Source: Tricholomella constricta
Taxonomy: Eukaryota; Basidiomycota; Agaricomycetes; Agaricales; Lyophyllaceae
Assembly: GCA_013368375.1 (NCBI GenBank)
Contig: JAACJP010000052.1
Span: 62,001 to 126,000 of the forward strand
Length of the DNA: 64,000 bases
Direction: 5' to 3'
How positions within the stretch are numbered: the stretch's first letter is position 1; each line of letters starts with the position of its first letter. Made by a program: the position numbers and the translations under genes. Positions 12,401 to 23,865 of the stretch are shown in pieces. A model generated the notes under the pieces. It was not told the origin of the DNA. It was given only the letters and a program-made list of their open reading frames with translations, and did not search any database.

Positions 12401-13730
12401 TGCATGGGAAGGCCATTATTCACGTGAAGAAGACCGAGCTCGAGCTGGCTCGGAATTATGTCGAAATGAATCCTGCAGATCCACGCCTCCTCCAGAGCGA
12501 GAACAGCACTTCCACACCAACCATCCCTACTCCTGCTCCCGTCGACGCTCCCTTGCCTGCTCCCTCACCTGGTGTTCCCACTCAATCTCTCACTGTCTCT
12601 TCTCCGTTATCTAAGGCTGTTTCCACGAGCAAGATACACAGACCAGCTGCGAAAAAGAATCCTCCTAAATCCAGCGCTTCACGTCAGCCATGTTCTGCTC
12701 TGCTGCTTGTTATAGGTGCACACCTCCGCGGGTTATGTATCACGCTGCAGATCAACATGATCTACCACAACCCAAATACATCGCACAACTGTGGTCGATG
12801 CAGCTCTTGTATACCACAACCCCGTCCTCGGGCTCGAGTTTCTTCCACCTCGTCATCAGTGTCGTCTCAGGTACCCATCATGCTCCAAAGACCTGCATTT
12901 CTCCCGGCACCTACCACCAATGACAGTACTGATTCAATAAAAGCCAAGCTGCCTGGCCATCGAAAACTGACACAGAAGGACTCGGAAGAGATTTCTAATC
13001 GCCTTATCAAAGCTGCTCACCGAATCCTCTACTCAAGTATGTCCAGCGCTCCCTATACTTTATTCATATCACCGAAATGCTTCCTTCCTCCTCATTTCAT
13101 CAAAGCCATCACCACCGATCTGTATCTTATCACAACCGAAGCCATTCTCAAGGATCGTCTCGAGGGCTGGAGATACTGGGATACATGCGGACAGGCATTA
13201 TGGACCGCTCTTTCCACGATCACCTTCGAGATTGCGGCACTTCAAGATAAGCGACATGCTATTTCTTTGAGCAAGCGACGCGCTGTGACTCAGCTCAAGG
13301 TTGAGGAGCGTGTCCGTGCTCAGAACATTGCAAATGGATTGGGACACATCAAACGAGTCAAGCTTGTTCTTTCTGGCCCTTCCGAAGCCACGTTGTTAGA
13401 GCCTCGAGCCGTCGAAACTCACGCCATGCCACCAGACCGTACTCAACCCACCCACGCAGCATTGCCTCACCCAACTATCAATTTCCCTCACAAGAAGCGA
13501 ACTCTTTTGTCTGCCTCATCCCGCAATACTGCCCCTCCCAAAGTACGGCGCCAGACAAATAGTGACACTGTGCGTTTTTACTTCTATCATGATTGGCGAT
13601 GACTTATATAATGTTCTTAAAGGCTCCTTCAGTTGCTCGATCTCTGGGGAAGGAAAATTACCCAGGGCCCGGTCAATCAGATGCGTTACAACAAGGCGAG
13701 CTTCTAAAGCAAAACTTGAAACAGTTTTAA
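9478..13730 (+). CDS. RecQ-like DEAH/DEVH helicase, split by an LTR element
   Basis: An SF2 helicase that would unwind DNA with ATP. ATG at 9478. Exon 1 is 9478-9580 plus 11328-11497, separated by the LTR element 9581-11322 and one target duplication; exon 2 is 11545-13569; exon 3 is 13623-13730. Joined length is about 801 residues, in phase. Motifs: YTPYDYQLYAAGCILNGLD (Q-like motif), TGGGKS (Walker A, about 11410), DEVHLIDEWGRDFRP (motif II in the RecQ DEAH-xxSxWGHDFRP pattern, about 11760), LSATVEP (motif III), ILEVGIDVPDIE and QRSGRPARGRG (motifs V-VI). A Cys cluster ends in CGRCSSC (about 12790), like the RecQ zinc-binding subdomain. The C-terminal third is unlike known RecQ proteins. 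The LTR insertion probably inactivates this copy. Confidence 0.82.
9581..9760 (+). repeat. 5' LTR of the small LTR element
   Basis: 180 bp, TGTAAG...CTTACA; by eye identical to 11143-11322. Confidence 0.92.
10600..10985. repeat. Internal tandem duplication in the small LTR element
   Basis: A block beginning around CATATG...GGTTCTTTCGTTGAGAGGCC is present twice, at about 10605-10755 and about 10826-10985 (offset about 220 bp). Differences are scattered, for example ACCATTGG against ACATCGG. No function seen. Confidence 0.75.
11143..11322 (+). repeat. 3' LTR of the small LTR element
   Basis: 180 bp, by eye identical to 9581-9760, which implies very recent insertion. Confidence 0.92.
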
Positions 13731-13754
13731 TTCTATAGATCAACTTAATCTATT

Positions 13755-16684
13755 TTACTCGGTGTCTGAGTCGCTCTCACTGTCTGTGTCCGAATCACCT
13801 ACCACATCTCCCAATACCAGCCTTCCATCAACCATCATGCTGGGGACAAACCGAGCAGCCTCGTCACCTTCGTCGTGCCCGTCCCTACCCTCACCTTCAT
13901 TCCCATTCCCATCGTTGGCCCTGTTCCCGTCATCACTGTGAATAGCGCCAGCATCGCGAAGTGTCCGTTCAATAAATTCCTGAATTTTTTTCCCATCGCT
14001 GAACTTAAGGTATCCGACCTCAAAATCGTCACGGGCAGCATGTCCACGATGACGACCAGCACAGAATTTATGAAGGCCTTGGTCCTCCATGTTCCTTGTC
14101 AACTCCTTCAGTGCTGCCGCCCTCTTCCGTTGACGATGTACTCCACCCTTCGCCGAAATTTTGACGGACGTGTTCATGGCAGAAATTGCATTCAAGTAAT
14201 GTCGGATGTTGATGGCAATGACTTCGCGGAAGAACTTCCCGCCAAATGTCATGTCACGATGCTGCGACATTTTTTTGAGCTGTTTAATGTTCTTTTCCTG
14301 TAGAAGATCCATCGGAAACCAGCAGCCTTCAATTCCTGAAAGGTTACAGAGCCAGTTGTTCTTCACGGCGGTTTGTAGTGCCTCGCAGTATTCAAATTCA
14401 AAGTTGCATGCCAGCTCGAGCAACTCATTGGAGTACTTTGATTTGCCAGCTCCCGGGAACGTAAATGTCCAGAACTTCAAAAAGAGCGATAATAAGTAAG
14501 TATCTTGTTCACAAAGACATTCCAGGGTCCAAGTGACTTACCGACATTACGTTCAGAGCACGGCCGATGTCTCCATCCGCAATTGCGCACTGAAACTCGT
14601 AGTGCAGGACACTATCCCGCATTCGCAAAATCGTATTCGCAAGGACCTGGTCACCTTCAAATTTATCCTCCTTCCTTTCTATCCCGGAGTGACCAGGACC
14701 GACACTGGCTGTGTTCCAAGGGTCACCGATGTTAAAGAAGCTCTCAGCAAGATCACCACCTGCAAGCGCGCGACTGTATCCCTCCGTCGTCATATAGCGG
14801 TGTTGGATCTGACCAGATATTTCCAGCAGAACCTCGATTGGCATATCCTTGTTGGCGTCCTCACGGAAATATTCTGACAGATTTGAAGTCTTGAGATGTG
14901 TTCTGCAGTTTGGTCATTTCAGTCGACATTTGAGGTAGACGTAAGTCAATGCACTTACTTCCAACAATCCAAAATATCTGCCCGCAGCACATCGTATACG
15001 AGGTGTTGGGCTGGGTAATAATCAGGCCGCTTGATGTCCTTCACCTTTCGTCCGAGAAGGACATTTGTAGAGCAGAAAGAGGAAAGGTCGTCAGTCTGAG
15101 TAGATCCCCAATGTGTGTTGATGATGCGCTCGAGATCTGCCCAACCCATGTGCCACAGTTGGATGAGAGGAAGAACCCATCCGTATTGAGTATAGCCATG
15201 CGGGCACGAAGCGAGAAACTTCTTCAGAGTACGTAGCTTCTCCACCGTTGACTGATCCCCGCCGACGATGACCAGGAGCTTCTCGACCTCTTCTTTGGGC
15301 ATATTCAGCTGATTTACGAGAAGGTCGTAGAGGACCTTCGCATTCTCGGCTGTATTTCCTTCATTGAAATCGGAAGTCGCAAGAGGGTGGATGGTGGTTT
15401 TGCGCCCACGCCGCATTCGGTGGACGGCCATGGTGGTACGAAAACGGAGCTTGACAAAGTCTCGATGATGTGCCAGTTCGGGGACCTCCTCAAGCAGGAA
15501 GTCTAAGCAATGAAGGGCCATGATTGCATTGAATTTATTCCAGTCAATGCGCTTGTACAGCACCTCAAGATTAAGCCCCTTCCGCCGTTCCTCTTCCTGC
15601 GCTTTTCGAAGCTTGTCAACATCAAAAGCCAATTCAACATCACAATCCTCCAATAGAACGAACGTTGCGGCAGTCCCATTCAGTATGGTGTCGCGTTGTC
15701 CCAAGTCCGGTGTCCATGCACGAGCCATGCGATTGATGTTGTCGTAGATAAGCAAGAAGGCGCGGTGTTGTGCTTCCTCACGAATGATGGTCAATGCCGA
15801 GGTCGAAAGAGCCTTAAGAAGCTCGAGAACTGTGGAATATGCTGTTGAGAGACCGATGCGATTCAATATTGAATAAACGCCATGCGGGGATGTGTGAGCA
15901 AACAACCAGACACCGACGATCTTCTGGAATGCCGTAAATTGAAGATTTCGAGCGTTCATAAGCATGAGGTAGGCAACGAGAACAATCTGAAATGTAATGA
16001 GTAAAGCAGCATGTACAGACTATGGGCTGTACTTACAATGAGTGGGTTCCGACGGTTTTGGCCCTTTCCTGATGGTGGAGTTGTCCCGAGATGTTCAGCA
16101 TAAGAAATCGAAGAAAGCGATTGACGGATTGATCTTGGGATGGCAGTGGAAATCAAAAGACGCAAAATGGTCGGACCTTTTTTTTCAAATGTAACTAGTA
16201 CATTCTGCATCGAGAAATTCAGAATAAAGTCCCATGACGCCTCGTCGTTCGCTACATGGAACTCTTCTGATGAGACGCTATCCGCTTCCTTGTCAAGCTG
16301 ATTCTCGACCTTTTCGATAGCCCACTGATCAAGGCAGTAGCGTGCCCTGAGCTCCTTAGCACGACGAGTGGCTTGGGCAGCCTCTGCAGAACGGTTCGGG
16401 GAGTTCCTCGCAGTGACCGGGGCGCTAAAACGATGCGAATGCATCATCTCGACGATATGATGAGCGCGTACTGAAGTTGTCCCATTGAGGAATGCGGCGA
16501 CCATCTGAATCCGTGTCTGTGATAGTGTTCCGGGATGGTTGTCAAAGAGAAGTTGAAGAAAATCCCCGATGGTCCAGCCGTGCCGTTTTATCAAGCACAG
16601 AATCTCGTCGATGTGGGCTGAAGAAGTAGAGTCCAGGGTGCGGGGGTTAGTCGACGGCGCAGAGTAAGGCTGAGCGACCGGCAT
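13755..16684 (-). CDS. DUF6589-family protein, possible RNase H-fold nuclease/transposase
   Basis: Four exons (16684-16037, 15986-14959, 14902-14542, 14474-13755), GT-AG introns, about 918 residues, no stops. DUF6589 is known to me only as an uncharacterised Agaricomycete family. Visible order: a helical N-terminal region, then HRAFLLIYDNINRMAR and RDTILNGTAATFVLL, then KLLVIVGGDQSTVEKLR, a WVLPLIQLWHMGWADL helix, a TH-W-G motif (NTHWGS), then IADGDIGRALNVM, FPGAGKSKYSNELLELACNF and a very acidic C-terminus. A hydrophobic strand ending in Asp (LIYD), a second strand ending in Asp (IVGGD) and a later Glu-bearing helix (NELLELA) resemble a DDE layout; this is inference. It pairs with the helicase in one element, so it is the candidate for strand cleavage and transfer. 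Confidence 0.72.
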
Positions 16685-16822
16685 GCAGGGCTCACGAACG
16701 TTATCTCTTGATCTTTTTGCGACAAGGCATTCACAACTCCGCTACAATCTACACTGCCAACCTTAAAGCTCCGACTGAAAAACCTGACCTCTCGACAAGG
16801 GGCCCTCGGGGAATGCAGACTA

Positions 16823-16830
16823 ACCGGCAG
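16823..16830. repeat. Target-site duplication, right copy, RecQ/DUF6589 element
   Basis: ACCGGCAG directly after AGACTA (ending at 16822); identical to 9237-9244. Confidence 0.82.
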
Positions 16831-19804
16831 TTGCTTTCTGGCTCATGGTGGACTCGGAGGGGGTTGGTGTAATGTAGTAGCTGTCGAACTGGGAGGGGTG
16901 AGCTCAGACTACAGACGAGGTGACATGTGGCACTTACAACTTCGCCGAGACGCTCCATGCCAGCCTCATGGAATTCGGGTTTCCACTTTTCCTCTGTGTA
17001 TGCTGTTTTGATGTTGGGATCCAGTACTAGGATAGAATAAGGACAGAAAATAGATGAAATTTAGAGAGCGAGACGCACCCAGACAAATGAAGTAAGCATC
17101 GACATCTGTTACCTTCCGATACCACTTCTCCAAATTTGCCAGTCCCTTGCGTAATGCTTCTTCGACCTCGTAGAACCTTGGCAGGTCAGCCATATTCTCC
17201 CAGGTCTCTTGAAGGAACTCGAGCACCGGGACAGTGCGGAAGACGGTGGGCTCTTGGGAGCTCGAAAAGGTCTGCTTGGCGCTAGCAGGTTCCTATATAG
17301 TAATTAGATTATGTAAAGTCATGATGAACATAGGACGTACCTTCAAGACCTCATGCATTAGCTCTAATTTGTTCCAATCCTGCTTGCCAAGGCGGAAGTC
17401 ACTGTACGACTTTCCGCGAAGTGTGGGAACTTCGTCGCTGTCATCGGCGAGTTGAACAAAATGATTTATAGCCTGCATGAAGGCTGTTAGCTATAGTCAA
17501 GATATCTTAACAAAAAAGCTGTACTTACCTTGCGAACCGTAAGCATGCGGTCCAAAAATGAATACATCGATGCCCATCGAGTGCGAATCCAGAGGAGAAG
17601 TTGAAGTGTCGGGACGTCGTTCTGCTGACAAGACTTCTTGAAGAAAGCACGAGCTTGAGGGGAAGCACGGATCTAGAGGCACGAGGTGTGAGGAGGCATA
17701 GATGTAGAATATTTACATGATTTAGTTAGTCACTTACTTGTTTTACCAAGGCTAGTGCTTTGCCAACTGAGTCCGCAAAACTTAATAGAGTAGCTACCTC
17801 ATCGGGATCATCTTCATCGTCGTCTTCATCATCACCAGTGTCGTCAATGCTTGCCAGGCTTTCGTTGATTGCATTGAGGTCCAGGCCTTCGTCTTCCAAA
17901 TTCATGTTGGCATTCTTGAATGCCGTCCTGATTTTCTTGACGACCTTACGTGTTGAAGGCGAGATAGTTTCTACAAAATGGCGGGCCGAAAGGTCAACGG
18001 CATGCTCCATACATCTGAAGGACTGTGAAAATTTATTGTGTACAGATCGGATAAGTACTCACCTTATATAACGCTGTGCAGGCTCCCATTTCTCTGTCAG
18101 GCCCGGTGTACTATTGATGTCAATGGCTGCGGTACGAATTCCAGTAAAATTGTTGGGCGCGTTGTCCGCCGTAGCCCAGCCCAACTTATTGTTGAAGAAA
18201 TTAGCAAGTTATAACCGTGTACTTTAAATAGAACTTACCTTTCGCCGAAGGTTGTAACGATCGAAGGTGCGTACAAGAACATTCCCAACATTTGAGCCGG
18301 AATGGTTCCCTTCGAGGTGTGTGAAGGCGAGTTGGTCAGTTTTCAATGACCAGTCCATTGGGTGGCTCTCTGGGGCCCAGATGTAATGTCCCGTGACAGA
18401 CAAGAAAGGATCACCTGCGTCAGAGGTCCATGTATCGAATGTGAACGACACCTTGCCAGAGATGTCTTTAAGTCGGTCACGAACACGCTGTTCAACATCG
18501 TGAGCACGACGGATGATTTCTTGGCGGAGCTTGGTGCGGTGAGGAATGTCCTTCTCTTGAAGCGAAGGTCGCATAAACTTGAGGAGCCGGCGGAAAGACC
18601 CCCTGTCGATTAACTGCAAAGCCTGATAGATATCGCAATGAGTACAGTATATAATGGAACAGACTACTCAACGTACCTCATCTTCGCGAACAATGAGCTC
18701 GATTACATAGTCGAGCATGCCTGCCGATGTAAAAGCTGGCATGCGCGGCTGACGGCTGACAATGCCATCCAACGTGCCCTGTAGCATCCTAAAGAGACTC
18801 AGTAAGTGTGAAGTACCCGAAGCGAAGCACGGAACACACCCATCAATTGAAGAGGCACTCTCAGACCTAGCGACGGCACGGCTGTTCAAAGCGAGACCCA
18901 ACTTTTGGCACCAGTCAATGTAAATCTTGATGTGGTCGGGGTTCCTGATTAGACATGCGTAAAATCGAAGCCCTGCAGTTGATATATGGGCATACCTTGA
19001 GATATGAGTTTGTAGTGTCGACATGCTGCCCTTGAAGAAGCAATTCTTCTCGATAACACCTGCAGCCCTGTAGTCAAAGTGAGTATAGAACAATTAAGCA
19101 GAAAAAATCGATCACACACCTGCACAGTTTACACAAGTGACCATCCTCGGTCTCGTTTGTCGCAGGATTAATGCGTTGCTGCTTCGTGAAGATTGTTCGA
19201 ACATCGGCAGTTCGGTCCTCCTTGCGACCAGCCGTAAGAGCGAGGGCCTTTTGAACAGTAAGTAGAAGAAGAGTAAGAGAATTAAAAGGAAGATTACTTC
19301 TCTGTTGCTGTCAGCCATAGCCTTCACGCAAGCAAACCGATCCTCCAGGCCAGTGTCCTCTTCGTCCTCCTCATCTACACCTTCATCCTGTCCCTCCTCT
19401 TCTGTATCGCCACCAGTTCCATTTTCGACATCCTGAAACTCGTCGCTGGAGTCATCGGAGTCAGTAACCTTTCTGCGAGTTGACGGAGAAGAGACGGAGT
19501 TTGATGCAGCGCGCTTCAGTGCAGAGGTACCACGCGCAGGAGGTTCGTTGTTGTCAGGATCCCGGAGGCGAATAGAAGGTCGGAGGGCGCGTCCAGAACG
19601 ACGAGAGCTAGCGACAGATACAGCCGGGGCCTCACCACCATTGAAAAACGGGTGAACAGGTGGGGCTGGACTGAAGTTCAAAGTGGGAGGGAGAGGGACT
19701 TCATCATCAGGATCGTTGTAAAACACGATGTCAGATGCGTCGAGCAAGGATCCATCAGCGGCAAGCGCACATTGTTCAGCAGAGGTAGAGTTTGTGTTAG
19801 CCAT
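16823..19804 (-). CDS. hAT transposase, N-terminal and central part
   Basis: Cut-and-paste transposase with an RNase H-like core. ATG at 19804 (MANTNSTSAEQ); an upstream in-frame GTG is less likely. An acidic disordered N-terminus is followed by a BED-type zinc finger: CKLC near 19130, then HISR and NPDHIKIY about 30-45 residues later, across introns. The catalytic core follows, with GKVSFTFDTWTSDAG (first Asp) near 18440, LGWATADNAPNN near 18170 (second Asp), and the acidic insertion LDLNAINES near 17870. Next come TLQLLLWIRTRWASMYSFLD near 17550 and VLDPNIKTAYTEEKW near 17010. Short GT-AG introns break it up. The last exon (YYITPTPSESTMSQKATA) stops at the nested element junction 16823-16830 and resumes at 9244. 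Confidence 0.85.
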
Positions 19805-20312
19805 GAATGCGAGATTGGGGTGATGTAGAGAGGCACAACTCACCTAATTTATACCAATCCCTTGAGCCTCTCTCCTTGTGACCACGGTATCGAGTAGGTG
19901 AGACGTCGGCCCCACATTGTGCTTTGTCGCGCCTTGTGAAGCTCTCGAAGTTGCCTCCAACGTGCTTGACGAGAGGGAAAATATGATTGCAAACAAGTCC
20001 ACACACAGGCGGCCCGACCACCAACCAAGCCAAATTCTCCCAAATTTAGGCCTCGTCATGACAGAAGAATCCATACAGACCCGGATGAACGAAGAAGAAT
20101 AAAATGACCATGCATGTTTTGAATTTTAAAAGGTGAAAAAACATCGGTTCGAACAAGTTCGGGCAAGTTCATACATATTTACTGCTTCTCGAACAGTGAA
20201 CTGGACATCAGGTTCAGTTCGCTCACTATTGCGAACCTTGGACTGGACCTTGGTCCAGTTCGCAAAAGTTCAGGTCCGAACATCGGTTCTGAACTGAACT
20301 GCGGCATCACTA

Positions 20313-20320
20313 ATCCTCGC
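20313..20320. repeat. Target-site duplication, right copy, hAT element
   Basis: ATCCTCGC directly follows the element end at 20312 and is identical to 8433-8440. Confidence 0.92.
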
Positions 20321-20582
20321 GCGTGCCATCTTCTGAGGAGATAGCTTCAGGAACTCCAGCAAAGAAAACACGCTCCAAGTTAATGAAGGGGTCCACCCTC
20401 AATGGAATCATTCTTGCGGCCTCAATATAACCGCGAAGGGCCGGCGCCCTGCAACGATCATGATCGTGTAAGATGTCTGATGGCATTGACAACAATACTC
20501 ACTTGGGCTTTCCATTTTGTAAGGCTTTGAAGATCGCCGCAATGTGTTCCTCATGTGCAGTTTCAGAGGAGTCAGCCGGCAT
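20313..20582 (-). CDS. DUF6698-family protein, 5' part (exons 1-2a)
   Basis: ATG at 20582, exon 1 20582-20503, a 54-bp GT-AG intron, and exon 2 from 20448 to the target-site copy at 20313-20320. The exon then resumes 11.9 kb away at 8440. Exon 2 crosses the junction in phase when the hAT element and one copy of ATCCTCGC are left out. The N-terminus is short and soluble, with no signal peptide. The start codon lies 129 bp from that of the divergent Plavaka transposase at 20712, so both genes probably share one bidirectional promoter region. Confidence 0.7.
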
Positions 20583-20711
20583 GGTGGAGGTAGCAATTCA
20601 AGATGGACCGACGAACTTGGAGAATCCTAACCGTGACTCTAAAAATAGACTATACGCTTTGACCTTTTGACCGTCCCGGACTCCCAACTGCCCACTTTTC
20701 AACCGTTACAA

Positions 20712-23700
20712 ATGGCTTGCTTCAAATGTCCTGGCTGTCCTCGAATATTCGACAATGGCCGCGGTTACGCAAACCACAAAAGAAGATGCAAATCTAAAAT
20801 CCAAGCTGCTGCAGCCGCCCGACTTGATCTCCGAATGCAAAATGTCGAGAAAACACGGCAGCGACGGCAGGAGGCTGCTTCGGAAATATTACCAGAGATA
20901 CAGGAACAGGAGATGGAGTTGGAGATGGAGATGGAGATGGAGCCAGATTGCAACGATCCAGTATATTATCACCCCTTTTTTTCCTCTGAAAGAAATTCAC
21001 TTTTATTGAAATTTCTAAAGCCGGCCATTGTACAAGCGGTACCGTTGGTTCGGCCATCAGGTCGCCCATATCGAAAGATTCGCATGCCGCGTCGCTTCCG
21101 TGATGAGGAACCCCCGGTACCGGTGGTGGTCGTGAATCATGATGACCCTGACACCGAAGACATACTAGTACCGGATCAGAACACGGAAGTGGATGCACAC
21201 CCGCATACCGCGAGGGAATTATTCTGCACTGAGCCAGATGGTTATGGCATTGTTCGCAGATATGCATATGGCAAGCCGGTATTCACACCTGATGAACTTT
21301 ACACCATTTCCGACGTTGTCAACTCTCCAAATATCGCCGTAAAATCACCCTCCTCATCTCGTGCATGGTTCTCACCATTCGGATCATCACTACAAGATAT
21401 CGAGGCCGCAGTCACTTTATCATATGCTCCGTTTCCCAACATCTCGATCTTTCGCCTCATGAGTTGGTACTATAATGCGTCCAATACCAAATCCCTCGGA
21501 GAACTCAACAAACTCGTCAACGAGGTCATACTCGCCAAGGATTTTCAACCTGACCACTTCGTCGGATTTAACGCCACTAAGGAATCTAAACGACTTGGCG
21601 CTGAGCAATCAATGCCGAAAACGACAACATCTCGACCATTTTCCCCGAAAGATGGATGGATTGAAGCCTCCGTTTTCATTTCCTGCCCTTGCGATGGTGT
21701 TACTCATACCTCCGAAGCAGAGGCACCGAAATTTGAAGTTAAAGGCCTTTTTTACCGTCGACCGTTGGAGGTTCTCAAAGCCGCATTTTCCGAGCCCGGA
21801 GCCGAAAAGTTCCACACGACGCCTTTCAAATCCTACTGGAAACCATCTTCGAATGAGCCGGAGGAGCGCATCTATTCGGAAAGCTATACCGGTGATGTCT
21901 TCAATGATGAATATGAAAAAATACGTGCGAAGCTGCCTCCAGGAAAGCCGGAACCCGTTGTTGCCGGGATAATCTCCTATTCAGATTCAACCCATCTCAC
22001 GAGCTTCGGATCAGCGTCACTTTGGCCGCTTTATTTTTTTATTGGGAACCAATCCAAGTATCCTCGTGGCAAACCAAGTTCATTTGCGGCTCATCATGTC
22101 GCGTACATCCCCAAAGTGAGTTCATAGATTTTCAGTGGATACATGCGCTAACAGACCTATCAGCTTGGAGATGATATTCAAGAATTTTATCTAAACACGT
22201 TCGGAAAACTCGCCACTGGAGCAACCCTGACCCATTTGCGTCGAGAGTTGATGCAAGCGGTGTGGCTTCTTCTGCTCGATGACGAATTTATTCATGCCTA
22301 TGTTCATGGGTTTGAAATGGAACTTTTTAATGAACTGTTAAGTTTTCTTTTCCCTCGTTTTTTGGCACACTCCGCCGATTACCCCGAAAAGTCAGTTTTT
22401 GGATGATGTATTTTTGCGTTTTACTGATGGAAATGCAGGGTTCTCATGTCGTGCATCCGATACTTATCGGATTGTCCTTGTCCCCGTTGCGCGACTCTCG
22501 CGTGGAACATCTCACAGCTGGGAACAATCCGGGACCTTGCCAATCGGGATCAATTGATGAGATTTGACAATGAGCCACAGCAATTCGACATCAAGATGGT
22601 CCGAGAATGGTTATATGTGAAGGGCATGAATATTAGCAGCGTCTTTGTTGACCGCGTGCTTGGTCCAAAATCGCTGATTCCAACACGAGTGTGTTTCCCC
22701 TTTCTTTTCATCACAGTTTGGCATTGAGCAACTGTAGAATGCATTCTCAACCCGCCTCTTCAAATATGGGTTCAATTTCTATCGTCTTTTCGCCCCCGAC
22801 TTGCTCCATGAATTTGAACTCGGAGTATGGAAGGCCACTTTCATCCATTTATTACGGATGGCTCACGCTCAAGGTGGCGACACAATTCTGAACCTCAATG
22901 CTCGGTAGGATTTTTTATGGCCGTTTATGCACGCTCTAATAATTTTGTCTTCTTTGCAGATTTCGAGAAGTGCCGACATTTGGTCGGGATACAATCCGGC
23001 GGTTCACGAGCAATGTCTCTGGACTAAAGAAGCTGGCTGCGCGAGACTTTGAGGACATTCTCCAGGTATGTCTTAAACGCTTTAGGTCTATATTCATTAA
23101 TTAACACCAGATAATTTCCTGCTGGCAGTGCTCGATACCAGTTTTTGAGGGTCTATTCCCCAAAGAACATGATCGCATCATCCGACGGCTCCTTTTTGAG
23201 CTTGCAACATGGCATGGCCTCGCAAAACTCCGGCTGCATACTGAAACAACACTTCACGATCTCGAAAACTCAACCACACGACTTGGAACTATCCTACGAA
23301 AATTTCAGTCAGACGTCTGCCCAGCATACGAAACAAGGGACCTTCCTTCAGAAGAAACTGCCCGTCGTCGCCGCCAAGCCAGGAAAGTGAAAGCCCCAAC
23401 CCCCAAAAAGGTGCCACCACAACAAAAGTTCAATGCGACAAAACCTGAAAAGAAAAAGGAGAAGACGACACGCCGAGATTTAAATATGGCTACGTACAAA
23501 CTGCATTCGCTTGGAGATTATGTTCGCTCCATCCGTGAACATGGAACGACGGACAATACCAGCTCACAAACAGTATTTAGTTTCATCTTCACTTCAAACT
23601 CTTCTAATTGTAGTCCGTGTTTTAGGGCGAACTAGAACATCGTCGCATCAAGAGGTTTTACCCACGAGTTCACAAGGGAAAACATGTAGCAGGGATTGCC

Positions 23701-23865
23701 ACGCAAGTCCACCACGAACGTCACTTACACAACCTCAATGAGCAGAACAACAAGGCTCAAGCTCGAGCGAATGAAGCCTTGCCTCCCACTCCACCTGAGC
23801 AGCACCACCACATCTCTGAAGAAACACGACACAAGGTCCCAATTGCGGGTTGGATAGGGGGTATC
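20712..23865 (+). CDS. Plavaka-type transposase, N-terminal and central part
   Basis: A transposase of the Plavaka group (CACTA-related elements abundant in Agaricomycetes). ATG at 20712; an in-frame GTG-free upstream extension to 20667 has no good start. A C2H2-like finger opens the protein (CPGCPRIFDNGRGYANHKRRC). Family hallmarks follow: LGELNKLVNEVILAKDF, DGWIEASVFI, GLFYRRPLEVLKAAFSEP, FHTTPFKSYWKP, YTGDVFNDEYEKI, ISYSDSTHLTSFGSASLWPL and HHVAYIPK. After short introns (first donor 22116) come LTHLRRELMQAVW, CPCPRCA and PDLLHEFELGVWKATF, and the basic region RRRRQARKVKAPTPKK. The coding frame runs into the gypsy element at 23866 and resumes at 42731. Element ends were not found. Confidence 0.82.

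Larger units (their letters stand above)
9245..16822. mobile_element. Two-gene element: RecQ-like helicase plus DUF6589 protein
   Basis: A 7,578-bp insertion inside the last large exon of the hAT transposase. Taking out the nested LTR element (1,742 bp plus 5 bp) leaves 5,831 bp. It has 8-bp target duplications and minimal 6-bp inverted ends (TAGTCT). It holds only two convergent genes, a RecQ-type helicase (9478-13730, +) and a DUF6589 protein (16684-13755, -), whose stop codons are 24 bp apart. Terminal non-coding stretches are short (233 and 138 bp). Both genes read through without stops. No known transposase family is recognisable in it. That it moves as a unit is inferred from the duplications and the clean empty site; the mechanism is unknown. 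Confidence 0.78.
8441..20312 (-). mobile_element. hAT DNA transposon (with nested insertions)
   Basis: Ends are perfect 11-bp inverted repeats (TAGTGATGCCG at 8441 and its complement ending at 20312), flanked by 8-bp duplications. Subterminal zones on both sides (8451-8600 and 20140-20300) are full of short GGTTCAG, GGTCCAG and AGTTCG repeats in both orientations, as expected for hAT transposase binding. The element measures 11,872 bp. Subtracting the nested 7,578-bp element and its 8-bp duplication leaves 4,286 bp, a normal autonomous hAT size. It encodes one transposase on the minus strand. Confidence 0.93.

Noticed and set aside
9257..16833. GGCAGTTG present at both borders as an alternative 8-bp duplication for the RecQ/DUF6589 element
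   Set aside because: Using it leaves extra bases in the hAT exon and puts the next exon out of phase, whereas ACCGGCAG restores the frame and gives matching TAGTCT ends.
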